A DNA stretch of 64,000 nt from Planomicrobium stackebrandtii (GCF_030814955.1 NZ_JAUSWB010000012.1:1-64000); one strand, 5' to 3'. Counted from the stretch's first letter, positions 1 through 10,386 are shown. Notes: generated from the sequence alone by a model not told the origin. Numbers and translations are program-made.

Positions 1-97
1 AGGCCACACCCGTTCCCATCCCGAACACGGCAGTTAAGCTCTTTTGCGCTGATGGTAGTTGGGGGTCTCCCCCTGTGAGAGTAAGACGTCGCTGGTC
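1..97 (+). rRNA. rrf: 5S ribosomal RNA, 3' part (5' end outside window)
   Basis: The window opens inside a 5S rRNA. The stretch from the conserved CCCGTTCCCATCCCGAACAC segment through GTTAAGCTC, GATGGTAGT and CCCCCTGTGAGAGTA matches the Bacillales 5S order, with roughly the first 20 bases missing. The 3' boundary at about 97 is set by analogy with B. subtilis 5S. It is followed by a T-rich run (about 99-112) and then a tRNA gene, so this is the tail of an rRNA operon. Confidence 0.93.
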
Positions 98-112
98 TAT
101 TTTTTTTTTTTT

Positions 113-185
113 GGTCCCGTGGTGTAGCGGTTAACATGCCTGCCTGTCACGCAGGAGATCGCCGGTTCGATCCCGGTCGGGACCG
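113..185 (+). tRNA. tRNA-Asp (anticodon GTC)
   Basis: A full cloverleaf can be folded. Acceptor GGTCCCG (113-119) pairs with CGGGACC (178-184) with discriminator G185. The anticodon arm reads CCTGCCTGTCACGCAGG with GTC in the loop, and the T arm carries GGTTCGATCC. No CCA is encoded (TAA follows), so the CCA tail would be added after transcription. It lies directly behind the 5S gene as the last gene of the rRNA/tRNA operon. Confidence 0.95.
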
Positions 186-200
186 TAATTTTGATGATGA

Positions 201-231
201 ACACAGCGACCTTGCTGTGTTTATTTTTTTT
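201..231 (+). terminator. Rho-independent terminator after tRNA-Asp
   Basis: ACACAGC (201-207) pairs with GCTGTGT (214-220) across a six-base loop, followed by TTATTTTTTTT. It closes the rRNA/tRNA transcription unit. Confidence 0.85.
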
Positions 232-279
232 GTTCTTCATTAAAAATAAAACCAACTGGACGAACGAAAACGATATATT

Positions 280-308
280 TTGATTTACCACAGCAATTTC
301 GCTAAACT
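280..308 (+). promoter_or_regulatory. Putative sigma-A promoter of the tsaE operon
   Basis: TTGATT (280-285), a 17-base spacer and TAAACT (303-308) lie just upstream of the tsaE Shine-Dalgarno sequence, in the AT-rich gap after the tRNA terminator. Assigned by motif only. Confidence 0.5.
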
Positions 309-339
309 ATGTAAAGACTCAATCGAGGTGACGTGAAAA

Positions 340-792
340 ATGACTTATACAATTACGCTGAACTCGCCAGAGGAAACCGAATCTTTTGCGGCCGAACTGG
401 CAGAATTATTGGAACCGCGGGATCTGATAACATTGGAAGGCGACTTGGGTGCCGGCAAAACAACCTTTACCAAAGGCATAGCAAAAGGACTGGGAATTCA
501 ACGGATGGTCAACAGTCCGACTTTCACCATCTTAAAGCAATATTCCGGCCGCCTGGAATTGAATCATTTCGATGTCTATCGTCTAGAGAACAGTGATGAA
601 GATATCGGGTTTGACGAGTTTTTCAGCAGTGAAGCGGTATCTGTGATTGAATGGGCAACATTTATAGAAGAGTACCTGCCAAAAGAGCGCTTAAATATCA
701 CAATTAATCGGCAGTCTGAAGAAGCGCGCAAAATCACACTGCATCCAATTGGCAGACGCTATGAAAAACTTTGCAGGGAGCTAAACTTATGA
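340..792 (+). CDS. tsaE: tRNA threonylcarbamoyladenosine biosynthesis ATPase TsaE
   Basis: TsaE is the P-loop ATPase of the bacterial t6A machinery. It works with TsaB and TsaD to transfer the threonylcarbamoyl group to A37 of ANN-decoding tRNAs. The 150-residue protein has a Walker A loop at about residues 34-42 (GDLGAGKTT), followed by the family segments SPTF and HFDVYRL and an IEWA stretch. The ATG at 340 has GAGGTG ten bases upstream. It is the first gene of an operon with tsaB, rimI and tsaD, all overlapping or nearly so, as in B. subtilis ydiB-ydiC-ydiD-gcp. Its stop overlaps the tsaB start by four bases (ATGA). Confidence 0.95.
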   Translation: MTYTITLNSPEETESFAAELAELLEPRDLITLEGDLGAGKTTFTKGIAKGLGIQRMVNSPTFTILKQYSGRLELNHFDVYRLENSDEDIGFDEFFSSEAVSVIEWATFIEEYLPKERLNITINRQSEEARKITLHPIGRRYEKLCRELNL

Positions 793-1484
793 TCTATCTT
801 GGAATCGATACCTCAAATTCTCCATTGGCAATTGCGCTAATAGAGGATGGTGTGGTCTTAATAGAAGAAACATCCAATCTAAAAATCAATCACTCACTGA
901 CGGCTATGCCGGCAATAGAGGAAATGATGAAAAAAGCCAAAGTACTGCCTGCCGATTTGACGCATATTGCAGTAGCGGAAGGCCCGGGTTCTTATACGGG
1001 CGTACGCATTGGCCTGACGATCGCCAAAACTTTGGCGTGGTCGCTGAAAATTCCGCTGCATCCTGTTTCCAGCTTAAAAGTTCTGGCTGCAAATGGACAG
1101 GGATTTGATGGGCTTGTTTGCCCCATTATGGACGCTCGCCGTGGTACAGCCTTTATTGGTTTGTACGAGGGAGTCAGTCTGGAGCCAGTGACTGCCGATC
1201 AGCATAGTGATGTGAAGAGCTTCCTATTGAAAGCCAAAGAACTCGGGCTGCCTATATTATTTACCGGAGTTGATGTGGCGCTGCATGAAGCTTTAATTAT
1301 TGAAATACTGGGTGAGGCTGCTCATTTCAGTGGAGTCCAAAACCGGCTGCCACGCGCATCAAATCTGATTTTGCTGGCACAAGATACTCTGGAAAGTGAT
1401 GTTCACCATGCTGTTCCTGAGTATCGACGCATTACAGAAGCAGAAGCTAATTACAATAAAGCGCAAGAAGGCCAAACCTTATGA
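789..1484 (+). CDS. tsaB: tRNA threonylcarbamoyladenosine biosynthesis protein TsaB
   Basis: TsaB is the inactive ASKHA-fold paralogue that scaffolds TsaD and TsaE in t6A synthesis. It starts LGIDTSNSP and carries VAEGPGSYTGVRIGL, the hallmark loop of the family, at about residues 58-72. The start is set at ATG 789, which overlaps the tsaE stop (ATGA) and has GCAGGGAG upstream; a start at 771 would lie inside tsaE. The protein is 231 residues, normal for the family. The last four bases overlap the start of rimI. Confidence 0.94.
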   Translation: MIYLGIDTSNSPLAIALIEDGVVLIEETSNLKINHSLTAMPAIEEMMKKAKVLPADLTHIAVAEGPGSYTGVRIGLTIAKTLAWSLKIPLHPVSSLKVLAANGQGFDGLVCPIMDARRGTAFIGLYEGVSLEPVTADQHSDVKSFLLKAKELGLPILFTGVDVALHEALIIEILGEAAHFSGVQNRLPRASNLILLAQDTLESDVHHAVPEYRRITEAEANYNKAQEGQTL

Positions 1485-1936
1485 ATGAAACAGTCAGGTA
1501 TAGAAAGATGACGATCGCGGACATCGAAGTGGTCTACGAAATAGAGAGTTTGTCGTTTAGCCTGCCTTGGACGAAAGACGCTTTTTACTATGAAATGATC
1601 AGCAATGAGCATGCCTATTACGTGATAGCCGAAACAGATGAGGGCATCGTGGGATACTGTGGCATGTGGCTGGTGATAGACGAAGCGCATGTCACGAACA
1701 TCGCCATCCATCCGGAACAGCGAGGCAAAAAACTCGGTGAAGGCTTGATGCAGGCGGCAATTGATGCAGCAAAAGCGCACGGCGCTGTATTGATGACCCT
1801 GGAAGCTCGTGTCAGCAATGTCGTAGCGCAAAATCTTTATCGGAAGTTAGGTTTTAAAAATGGTGGCATCCGTAAGCGGTATTATACGGATAATTACGAA
1901 GATGCCATAGTGATGTGGGTGAATTTTGATGAATAA
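1481..1936 (+). CDS. rimI: RimI-type ribosomal protein bS18 alanine N-acetyltransferase
   Basis: A GNAT-fold acetyltransferase of 151 residues. The acetyl-CoA loop [10 protein letters not shown] follows the beta strand [10 protein letters not shown]. The later segment [19 protein letters not shown], typical of RimI, positions the substrate. RimI acetylates the N-terminal alanine of ribosomal protein S18 in E. coli; here the name rests on fold and synteny with B. subtilis ydiD. It overlaps tsaB by four bases and tsaD by eight, so the four genes are translationally coupled. Confidence 0.9.
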   Translation: MNETVRYRKMTIADIEVVYEIESLSFSLPWTKDAFYYEMISNEHAYYVIAETDEGIVGYCGMWLVIDEAHVTNIAIHPEQRGKKLGEGLMQAAIDAAKAHGAVLMTLEARVSNVVAQNLYRKLGFKNGGIRKRYYTDNYEDAIVMWVNFDE

Positions 1937-2948
1937 GGACATTTATATATTGGGAATTGAAACAAGCTGTGATGAAACGGCCGCTTCCATTGTGAAAAAT
2001 GGCAAGGAAATCGTTTCAAATGTGGTGGCTTCACAAATCGAAAGCCATAAACGTTTTGGCGGCGTGGTCCCAGAGATTGCTTCTAGGCACCATGTGGAAC
2101 AAATCACTTTGGTCATTGAAGAAGCGCTGCAGCTGGCGGAAATGGAACCGCACCAATTGGATGCAGTAGCAGTAACGGAAGGACCAGGTCTAGTTGGCGC
2201 TTTGCTGATTGGCGTCAACGCAGCAAAAGCTTTTGCCTTTGCGCACCAACTGCCTTTGGTTGGCGTCCACCATATCGCTGGGCATATTTACGCAAACCGG
2301 TTGGAACAGGAAATGGAATTTCCGCTTCTTGCCCTGGTGATTTCCGGTGGTCACACTGAGTTGATCCATATGAAAGAACACGGAGATTTTACCGTAATCG
2401 GTGAAACACGTGATGACGCGGCGGGAGAAGCTTATGATAAAGTTGCCCGTACGCTGAATTTGCCTTATCCCGGCGGTCCGCATATCGATCGGTTGGCACA
2501 TGCCAGTAACGATGCTGTAGTGTTTCCGCGGATTTGGCTGGAGGAAGGATCTTATGATTTCAGCTTCAGTGGATTGAAATCCTCGGTTTTGAACTATATG
2601 CACAATGCCGCACAGCGCGGGGAACACGTAGCTCCTGAAAGTGTGGCAGCCGGGTTCCAGAACAGTGTAGTGGAAGTGGTCACTGGGAAAACGATGCGTG
2701 CAGCCGAAGAATATGGAGTTCGTCAAGTGATTGCCGCAGGGGGAGTCGCAGCGAACAAAGGATTGCGGCACTCGTTGGAAATAGCATTCAAAGAAAAAGA
2801 GATTCCATTTTATATTCCTCCGTTGCCTTTATGTACAGACAATGCGGCAATGATTGCTGCAGCAGGAACTGTCATGTACCAAAAAGGACTCTACGGCAAT
2901 ATGGCCATGAATGGACGACCAGGTATGCCTTTAACATCATGGATTTAA
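1929..2948 (+). CDS. tsaD: tRNA threonylcarbamoyladenosine transferase TsaD
   Basis: TsaD (formerly Gcp/YgjD) is the catalytic ASKHA-fold subunit that attaches threonylcarbamoyl to A37 of tRNA. The N-terminus [12 protein letters not shown], the metal-binding HHIAGH segment near residue 110 and the C-terminal [10 protein letters not shown] and TDNAAMIA segments are all present. The start is set at ATG 1929 (339 residues), with GGGTG about seven bases upstream; TTG 1926 is in frame but too close to the Shine-Dalgarno. It is the last gene of the t6A operon and is followed by a terminator. Confidence 0.95.
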   Translation: MNKDIYILGIETSCDETAASIVKNGKEIVSNVVASQIESHKRFGGVVPEIASRHHVEQITLVIEEALQLAEMEPHQLDAVAVTEGPGLVGALLIGVNAAKAFAFAHQLPLVGVHHIAGHIYANRLEQEMEFPLLALVISGGHTELIHMKEHGDFTVIGETRDDAAGEAYDKVARTLNLPYPGGPHIDRLAHASNDAVVFPRIWLEEGSYDFSFSGLKSSVLNYMHNAAQRGEHVAPESVAAGFQNSVVEVVTGKTMRAAEEYGVRQVIAAGGVAANKGLRHSLEIAFKEKEIPFYIPPLPLCTDNAAMIAAAGTVMYQKGLYGNMAMNGRPGMPLTSWI

Positions 2949-2950
2949 TA

Positions 2951-3011
2951 GAAGCAAGTATTTTCACTATTTCAGGACCTCTGAAGTGTGTGAAATTACT
3001 TGCTTTTTTTT
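2951..3011 (+). terminator. Terminator of the tsaE-tsaB-rimI-tsaD operon
   Basis: GAAGCAAGTA (2951-2960) pairs with TTACTTGC (about 2996-3003) and is followed by TTTTTTTT. The loop is long and partly structured (AGGACCTCTGAAGT). Confidence 0.65.
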
Positions 3012-3073
3012 ACATAAAATTCAGACTTTAAAAGGATAACCATAATTGTTCTGTCAATAGAGAACATTTGTAC

Positions 3074-3254
3074 TTATGCACAATTTGTGAATAAACTGTT
3101 TACAACTAGGGGGTAAATGAGGAGAATTCTATATATTGTGTACTTATAAGTGGAAAACTATGTGGATAACATTTAAGTTATCTGTGGATAGTGTGCATAA
3201 GCCTGTTGACAGTTGATTAGACAAGCGAAGTATTGTGGAGAAATCTGTGGAAAT
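3074..3254. promoter_or_regulatory. DnaA-box cluster between tsaD and the ABC-F gene
   Basis: Within 181 bases there are four exact matches to TTATNCACA: 3074-3082 (TTATGCACA, + strand), 3086-3094 (TTATTCACA, - strand), 3161-3169 (TTATCCACA, - strand, the strong consensus) and 3192-3200 (TTATGCACA, - strand). One-mismatch boxes lie at 3183-3191 and 3234-3242, and a weaker one at 3246-3254. The gap holds no gene. I recall that B. subtilis has one of its oriC-external DnaA-box clusters in the gcp-ydiF gap, which is this same gap; there the clusters titrate DnaA and restrain initiation. The function here is inferred from that parallel. Confidence 0.75.
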
Positions 3255-3293
3255 AATTATTTTACAAATTCCTATTGACCTATATATAGAAAT

Positions 3294-3321
3294 AGAAAAA
3301 CCGGCTGTCAAACAGCCGGTT
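3294..3321 (-). terminator. Terminator of the ABC-F gene (minus strand)
   Basis: CCGGCTG (3301-3307) and CAGCCGG (3313-3319) form a GC-rich stem extended by A-T pairs. On the minus strand it is followed by TTTTT (complement of 3296-3300), five bases beyond the stop codon. Confidence 0.85.
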
Positions 3322-3325
3322 CCAA

Positions 3326-5260
3326 TTAAATATTTTCAATTTTTTCCTGCAGTTCAAGCCATTGGGTCATTGTTAGTTCGTGATCGGATTTCAAACTTTC
3401 CAGTTGATTTTGAAGCGGCAGGACACGTTCGTGGTCCTGGAAAATTTCCGGTTCACATAATTGGTCTTCGATTTCGGCAATCTGCAGATCCAGTTTCTCC
3501 ATCGCCTGTTCAACTTCTTCGGATTGGCGGACCAGCTGGCGTTCCAGCTTTTTTGCTTCTTTATCAATCTGAGAAGTAGAGGGGGAAGCAGCAGCTTTCA
3601 CTTCAGCAATCGAACCGGCTTCATCAAGAGCTTTCAGTTCAGCGATTTCCAACTTTTTCTCTACGTAATAATCATAGTCCCCCAAATATTCGGTCGTCCC
3701 ATCTTGTGTGAGTTCAATGACTTTTGTTGCGATCCGGTTCATAAAATAGCGGTCATGGGAAACAAAAAGCAAAGTGCCCGGGTAGTCCAATAATGCATTC
3801 TCCAGCACTTCTTTGCTGTCGAGATCCAAATGGTTGGTCGGCTCATCGAGCAGCAGGACGTTGGCTTTTTGCATCATCAGTTTTGCCAGGGCAACACGGG
3901 CCTTCTCGCCGCCTGATAATGTGGAGACAGGCTTTAGCACATCATCTCCGGTAAACAGGAAACGTCCCAGGATGCCGCGTATGTCTTTTTCGTTGATAAG
4001 GGGGTAATCATCCCATAGTTCGTTCAACACCAGCTTATTGCCTTTTAAATTAGCTTGTTCCTGGTCGTAATAGCCAAACTGGATGCCGGTGCCGTAATGG
4101 ATATCACCTGCGAGCGGTTCCAACTCTTTCATAATGGTTTTCAGCAAAGTCGATTTGCCGACGCCGTTGGGACCGACCAGCGCCAGGCTTTCCTGCCGGT
4201 ACAATTTGAGTGCAATATTTTCGGAAACCGGTTTGCTGGTATAACCGATTTCCAGCGACTGGACGTTCAAGACATCGTTGCCGCTTTGTTTGCCGATAGT
4301 GAAGCCGAAGCGGGCAGATTTTTCATTGCCGTCGGGGGCATCCATCCAATCGGTTTTCTGCAGGGTTTTTCTGCGGCTTTGTGCCATTTTGGTCGTTGAA
4401 GCCCGCGCTAAGTTTCGCTGGACATAATCTTCGAGCTTGGCTTTCTCGCCTTGCTGTTTTTCGAATTGCTTTTGGTCGAGTTCGTATTGCTTCGCTTTTT
4501 CATCCAAGTAGCGGCTGTAGTTGCCGGTATACTTTTTGACGCGGTGGCGGGACACTTCGTAAACCAGCGTCACGACCTGGTCGAGAAAATAGCGGTCATG
4601 GGAAACAATCAGCAAAGCACCCGGGTAATTTTTCAAGTAGTTTTCCAGCCAGCTCAGCGTCTCAATGTCCAAATGGTTGGTCGGCTCATCGAGAATCAGC
4701 AGCTGGGGCTTGCTGAGCAGATGCTTCGCCAGCATCAAGCGCGTTTTCTGCCCGCCTGATAACGACACCACTTTTTTGTCGAAGTCGTCCGGATAAAATT
4801 TCATGCCGTGCAGGATAGCCCGTGTATCCGATTCATACTGATAGCCGCCTGCATCTTTGAACTCATGCTGCAACAGGTCGTATTCTTTCATGACCTTGTC
4901 ATTTTCTGCAGGATTATTGTATATGTCAGGTTCAGCCATCTGCGCTTCCAGGCGCCGAAGAGTCGCTTCCTGTTCGCGGAACTGATGGAAAATTGTCATC
5001 ATTTCATCCCAGACGGTAGCATCCGATTCGAGATTTGTTTGCTGTTCCAAATAGCCGATCGTCAAATCTTTCGGCATGCTGATGTCGCCGCTGTCGTAGG
5101 ACATTTCACCGGCAATGATTTTCAGTAAGGTCGATTTTCCAGCGCCGTTGCGGCCTACCAATGCGACTCGGTCACGGTGCTGGACTTCCAATTTGACGCC
5201 CGAAAGAATTTCTTCCGCGCCAAATGATTTATGGACTTGGTTTACTTGCAGTACAATCAT
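3326..5260 (-). CDS. ydiF: ABC-F family ribosome-associated ATPase (YdiF type)
   Basis: A 644-residue soluble protein with two ABC ATPase domains and no membrane segment. Domain 1 has GRNGAGKST, LSGGQKTRLMLAKHLL and LLILDEPTNHLD. Domain 2 has GPNGVGKST, LSGGEKARVALAKLMM and VLLLDEPTNHLD. A charged interdomain linker and a C-terminal coiled-coil tail complete the ABC-F layout. ABC-F proteins bind the ribosomal E site and relieve stalling; some give antibiotic resistance. The start is the ATG at 5260 (complement) with AGAGGTG behind it; a longer frame up to 5371 lacks a better ribosome site. Position next to tsaD and rex matches B. subtilis ydiF. Confidence 0.93.
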   Translation of the reverse strand: MIVLQVNQVHKSFGAEEILSGVKLEVQHRDRVALVGRNGAGKSTLLKIIAGEMSYDSGDISMPKDLTIGYLEQQTNLESDATVWDEMMTIFHQFREQEATLRRLEAQMAEPDIYNNPAENDKVMKEYDLLQHEFKDAGGYQYESDTRAILHGMKFYPDDFDKKVVSLSGGQKTRLMLAKHLLSKPQLLILDEPTNHLDIETLSWLENYLKNYPGALLIVSHDRYFLDQVVTLVYEVSRHRVKKYTGNYSRYLDEKAKQYELDQKQFEKQQGEKAKLEDYVQRNLARASTTKMAQSRRKTLQKTDWMDAPDGNEKSARFGFTIGKQSGNDVLNVQSLEIGYTSKPVSENIALKLYRQESLALVGPNGVGKSTLLKTIMKELEPLAGDIHYGTGIQFGYYDQEQANLKGNKLVLNELWDDYPLINEKDIRGILGRFLFTGDDVLKPVSTLSGGEKARVALAKLMMQKANVLLLDEPTNHLDLDSKEVLENALLDYPGTLLFVSHDRYFMNRIATKVIELTQDGTTEYLGDYDYYVEKKLEIAELKALDEAGSIAEVKAAASPSTSQIDKEAKKLERQLVRQSEEVEQAMEKLDLQIAEIEDQLCEPEIFQDHERVLPLQNQLESLKSDHELTMTQWLELQEKIENI

Positions 5261-5392
5261 GTAGGTCACCTCTATTCTCTTTAAGTGTAGCTGATGGGAC
5301 GGTTGTTCGCAATTGCACAAGCCTTTACATATCAAGGCTCCTAATGTAAGATGAAAGCGATTTGACAACACCTCAGGAGGATGCGAAAGCGT

Positions 5393-6025
5393 ATGTTACA
5401 CGAGACATCTAAAATTCCGCAAGCCACGACCAAAAGGCTGCCGCTGTATTACCGTTTTCTTCAAAACTTCGCGAATGCCGGACAGAAACGGATTTCTTCG
5501 CAGGAATTGAGTGAAGCGATGAAAATTGATTCTGCTACCATCCGCCGTGATTTTTCACATTTGGGCGCACTCGGAAAAAAAGGCTATGGCTATGACGTTC
5601 AGGAGCTGCTGCTGTTTTTTCGGAAGACCTTGGATCAGGATGAAGCTACCAACGTCGCCCTGATCGGTGTCGGGGGACTCGGCAGTGCATTTCTAAAGTA
5701 TAATTTCCACCGCAACCACAACACGAAGATTATTGTGGCGTTCGACTCCAACAGTCCGCTGGATGGCGAAAAGATCAGTGATATCGATACGTACCACCCG
5801 GATAAGATTGAAGAGAAAATTAAAGAGTATGGTGTGGAGCTGGTCATTTTAACCGTGCCGTCGCGATCGGCCCAGGAAGTGACAGACCGCTTGGCGAAGA
5901 CCGATATCAAAGGGATTTTAAATTTTACACCGGTGCGCATTTCGGTGCCCGACCATATCCGTGTCCAGACCATCGATCTGTCGGTTGAACTGCAGAGTTT
6001 GATTTATCAGATTAAGCAGCATTGA
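5393..6025 (+). CDS. rex: Redox-sensing transcriptional repressor Rex
   Basis: Rex senses the NADH/NAD+ ratio and represses fermentative and respiratory genes. The N-terminal winged helix holds [20 protein letters not shown] and [11 protein letters not shown]. The Rossmann domain opens with [14 protein letters not shown] at about residues 84-97. With the start at ATG 5393 (210 residues) the N-terminus [20 protein letters not shown] lines up with known Rex proteins. ATG 5381 is in frame but abuts the AGGAGG (5375-5380) with no spacing, while 5393 has a long spacing of 12, so the start is not certain. No Rex operator is visible upstream. Confidence 0.93.
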   Translation: MLHETSKIPQATTKRLPLYYRFLQNFANAGQKRISSQELSEAMKIDSATIRRDFSHLGALGKKGYGYDVQELLLFFRKTLDQDEATNVALIGVGGLGSAFLKYNFHRNHNTKIIVAFDSNSPLDGEKISDIDTYHPDKIEEKIKEYGVELVILTVPSRSAQEVTDRLAKTDIKGILNFTPVRISVPDHIRVQTIDLSVELQSLIYQIKQH

Positions 6026-6115
6026 CTTAAAACCTTCACATTTGCAAGCCCGTTCCAAATAGCCAAACCGGCTCGAATGATGTAAAATAGAGCCATAATA
6101 CAGGAGGTGCCACAT

Positions 6116-6316
6116 ATGCCAGGTCCAATGAGTATCATCGTTATTGGTGTTGTTGCCTTACTCGTTTTCGGTCCCAAAAAGTTGCCGGAACTTGGAAAAG
6201 CATTCGGCTCGTCTCTGCGTGAGTTCAAAAACGCCACAAAAGGACTTGTAGACGACGATGACGACGATAAAAAAGTAGAACTGAAGAAGAAAGACGAGCA
6301 AAAGGAAATACGTTAG
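6116..6316 (+). CDS. tatA: Sec-independent protein translocase component TatA
   Basis: A 66-residue TatA: a short N-terminal transmembrane helix (about residues 4-19), the [14 protein letters not shown] hinge, an amphipathic helix and an acidic then lysine-rich tail. TatA multimers form the transient pore for folded twin-arginine substrates. The ATG at 6116 has a perfect AGGAGGTG (6102-6109) six bases upstream; a GTG at 6107 sits inside that site and is excluded. It closely resembles TatAy and is followed 12 bases later by tatC, making a minimal TatA-TatC system. Confidence 0.93.
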   Translation: MPGPMSIIVIGVVALLVFGPKKLPELGKAFGSSLREFKNATKGLVDDDDDDKKVELKKKDEQKEIR

Positions 6317-6328
6317 GATGTTTGTCCG

Positions 6329-7093
6329 ATGACAGAAAAAGATATGACTTTAGTTGAACATATAGTTGAATTGAGAAAACGGCTGACCATTGTAGTCGTT
6401 TTCTTTATATTGGCGCTTATTGTCAGCTTTTTTATTGCCCAGCCTTTGATTCAATACTTGCAATACACGGAAGAAGCAAGAGATCTTACCTTGAACGCAT
6501 TTAAAATTACAGATCCGCTGAAAATTTTCATGCAGGTCACCATGATTTTAGCGCTGATTATCACATCCCCGCTCATCATGTATCAGTTCTGGGCGTTTAT
6601 CAGTCCTGGCCTTCTCGACAAGGAGCGGAGAGCGACACTCAGCTATATTCCGTTTTCCCTGCTATTGTTTTTGGGAGGCATCGCGTTTTCATATTTGATC
6701 CTGTTTCCTTATGTCATCGGATTTATGCTGAGTATCTCCGACAACATGGATATTCAGGAAACGATCGGCATCAACGAATATTTCCAGTTTCTGTTCCAAA
6801 TCACCTTGCCGTTCGGATTGATTTTCCAGCTGCCGGTAGTGATGTTGTTTCTAACCAGGCTCGGCATTATTACACCGATGCTGATGACGAAATACCGCAA
6901 GTATTCGTATCTTGGATTGGTGATTATCGCGGCGTTCATTACACCGCCGGACATCGTCTCACACATGATTGTGACGCTTCCGTTGATAATCCTTTACGAA
7001 TTCAGTGTCATCATCGCCAAGATCGGCTACCGCAAGTTCCTGAAAGCGGAGCAGCAGCAAATCATTGAAGAGCAGCAACAGCCAATAGAATAA
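6329..7093 (+). CDS. tatC: Sec-independent protein translocase component TatC
   Basis: TatC (254 residues) is the multispanning receptor for twin-arginine signal peptides. It starts with the conserved cytoplasmic segment VEHIVELRKRL, has six hydrophobic segments, and shows the family block YQFWAFISPGLLDKERR after the second one. The C-terminus is charged and glutamine-rich. It lies 12 bases downstream of tatA and matches the tatAy-tatCy pair of B. subtilis by position. Confidence 0.95.
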   Translation: MTEKDMTLVEHIVELRKRLTIVVVFFILALIVSFFIAQPLIQYLQYTEEARDLTLNAFKITDPLKIFMQVTMILALIITSPLIMYQFWAFISPGLLDKERRATLSYIPFSLLLFLGGIAFSYLILFPYVIGFMLSISDNMDIQETIGINEYFQFLFQITLPFGLIFQLPVVMLFLTRLGIITPMLMTKYRKYSYLGLVIIAAFITPPDIVSHMIVTLPLIILYEFSVIIAKIGYRKFLKAEQQQIIEEQQQPIE

Positions 7094-7095
7094 TG

Positions 7096-7136
7096 AAAAA
7101 GCCTTCTGCCGATTGGATTCGGTGGAAGGCTTTTTC
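7096..7136 (+). terminator. Terminator after tatC
   Basis: AAAAAGCCTTC (7096-7106) and GAAGGCTTTTT flank a loop that itself contains complementary bases (CCGATTGGATTCGG). The T run ends near 7136. Confidence 0.8.
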
Positions 7137-7137
7137 T

Positions 7138-7259
7138 TATTGTCTAGACTCCAACGGCCAAATTCTCGGAACGTAAGCCAAACCAGCTATGTGGCAAAGA
7201 ACGCCACTTCGCTGATTCGCCTTAAACCTGTCGAATCTGAGCGGCCGTTTTCGCTTTTC
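7138..7259. repeat. Intergenic palindromic repeat between convergent tatC and ydiL
   Basis: The outer arms AACGGCC (7153-7159) and GGCCGTT (7243-7249) pair. Further short complementary blocks lie inside (ATTC/GAAT, GTAAG/CTTAA), and a central hairpin GTGGC-N7-GCCAC closes the structure. It begins TTGTCTAGACTCCA and ends CGTTTTCGCTTTTCC. This layout recalls a dispersed repeat I know from Planococcaceae and Bacillaceae intergenic regions. It ends at the ydiL stop codon. No gene can be supported in it. Confidence 0.6.
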
Positions 7260-8075
7260 CTATTGCAGATTTTCCATTTGCTTTTGGAATTCCAAAATCG
7301 TATCCATATTGAGCTGGATGAGCATTACATAGCCATTCAAACAGATATGGGCAATGATCGGCGTGATGATGCGCTTAGTTTTCTGGTAGAGAAATGCCAA
7401 AATCAACCCGGTAGTGAAATACAGCAGCAAGTGCGTAAAGTCGAAATGGATCAACGCGAACACCAAGGCACTGATGGCTGTCGCGAAAAAGAAATTGGTC
7501 GTTTGGTTGAGCGAGCCGAACAGTACGCGGCGGAAAACCAACTCTTCGAGAATCGGGCCGAATAAGACAATAGCCACGATGGCGAGCGGCACTGCTTCAG
7601 CAATTGTGACCAGCGACGCTGTGTTTTCAGACCCAGGATCGATGCCAATCGCCATTTCAATCATGGCGGCAAGTGATTGCCCAATTAACAGCAGCAAGAA
7701 GCCAAGCAAGCCCCAGACGACAGACATGAAGACTGACGATTTCGTACCTTTCCAAATATCAAAAAAGCGTTTGTCCCGGAAGATGACGAAGAGGGTAATG
7801 AGGAGGCCGATGCCCATCGTCAGGAAAATCAGCCAGCCTGAAGTTGCAGAACCGGCTGTCGCACGGTCCATGCCCTGCCCCTGAAAGTAACTCAAAAAGG
7901 GAGCAATAAACAAGATCGGTGAAAGCTGTGCGGCAATGAAAATCAATAATACATACAACGGCGTTTTTTTGCCTTTGGATTTCGGGCGGTAGCCGCTGTC
8001 TGTTTTAGCTTTTGGTTTGGACGAGCTGCCATTTTTTAAAAAGTTGTCTATAAATTTCTTTTGGTTGGTAGGCAT
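7260..8075 (-). CDS. ydiL: CPBP family intramembrane metalloprotease (YdiL type)
   Basis: A 271-residue membrane protein of the CPBP (CAAX protease/Abi) family. A lysine-rich cytoplasmic N-terminus of about 38 residues precedes seven or so hydrophobic segments. The catalytic motifs are all present: EELVFRR with E177, E178 and R182, FALIHFD with H210, and AHICLN with H243. Members cleave prenylated or peptide substrates in the membrane or act in bacteriocin immunity; the substrate here cannot be told. Position between tatC and groES matches B. subtilis ydiL. It is convergent with tatC. Confidence 0.88.
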   Translation of the reverse strand: MPTNQKKFIDNFLKNGSSSKPKAKTDSGYRPKSKGKKTPLYVLLIFIAAQLSPILFIAPFLSYFQGQGMDRATAGSATSGWLIFLTMGIGLLITLFVIFRDKRFFDIWKGTKSSVFMSVVWGLLGFLLLLIGQSLAAMIEMAIGIDPGSENTASLVTIAEAVPLAIVAIVLFGPILEELVFRRVLFGSLNQTTNFFFATAISALVFALIHFDFTHLLLYFTTGLILAFLYQKTKRIITPIIAHICLNGYVMLIQLNMDTILEFQKQMENLQ

Positions 8076-8308
8076 GATGTAATTCCTTTCATTACTATAG
8101 CTGAATTAGCTATTTAAGATTTGCTAAATACTTTGCGCAGTCGCGTCTATGGACTAGACGAAGCTATGAGACGGATGGTTTTACTGGTGCAGCGCATGAG
8201 CCACACCAACAGCGTTGAGGAAGAATCAAACTGGTAAATCTGCACTCCTTCTATTGTAGAGCTTTCAAAGGACAACCGCAAAGAAATCAAAATCATGATG
8301 GTTCATGC
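8076..8308. other. Gene-free spacer between divergent ydiL and groES
   Basis: About 230 bases with no supported ORF on either strand and no strong hairpin. The Shine-Dalgarno and probably the promoter of ydiL lie at the left end; the groES promoter begins at 8309. Confidence 0.5.
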
Positions 8309-8337
8309 TTGCAAAAGACAGAAGATTTTATTAAACT
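8309..8337 (+). promoter_or_regulatory. Putative sigma-A promoter of groES-groEL
   Basis: TTGCAA (8309-8314), a 17-base spacer and TAAACT (8332-8337). The CIRCE operator begins 11 bases downstream, so HrcA would cover the transcription start. Confidence 0.6.
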
Positions 8338-8347
8338 TGATATTGGG

Positions 8348-8374
8348 TTAGCACTCAGAGGTTGAGAGTGCTAA
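8348..8374 (+). promoter_or_regulatory. CIRCE operator (HrcA binding site)
   Basis: TTAGCACTC (8348-8356), nine bases, GAGTGCTAA (8366-8374): a perfect match to the CIRCE consensus. HrcA bound here represses groES-groEL until heat or misfolded protein titrates GroEL away. Confidence 0.97.
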
Positions 8375-8411
8375 GCGAGAACATTTAGATAATTTGAGGA
8401 GGGTGTTTCAA

Positions 8412-10359
<1,948 letters not shown>

Positions 10360-10386
10360 GCTCAATTAAATAATATTAATAATATG

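Noticed and set aside
97..291. Minus-strand ORF over tRNA-Asp
   Set aside because: It overlaps the tRNA and its terminator, has no ribosome site and resembles no protein.
2831..3031. Small ORF at the end of tsaD
   Set aside because: It is a shifted frame of the tsaD 3' end continuing into its terminator.
3074..3254. DnaA-box cluster as the chromosomal origin oriC
   Set aside because: No dnaA, dnaN, rpmH or gidA gene is near and no AT-rich unwinding element with DnaA-trio pattern follows. The tsaD-ydiF location fits a secondary DnaA-box cluster.
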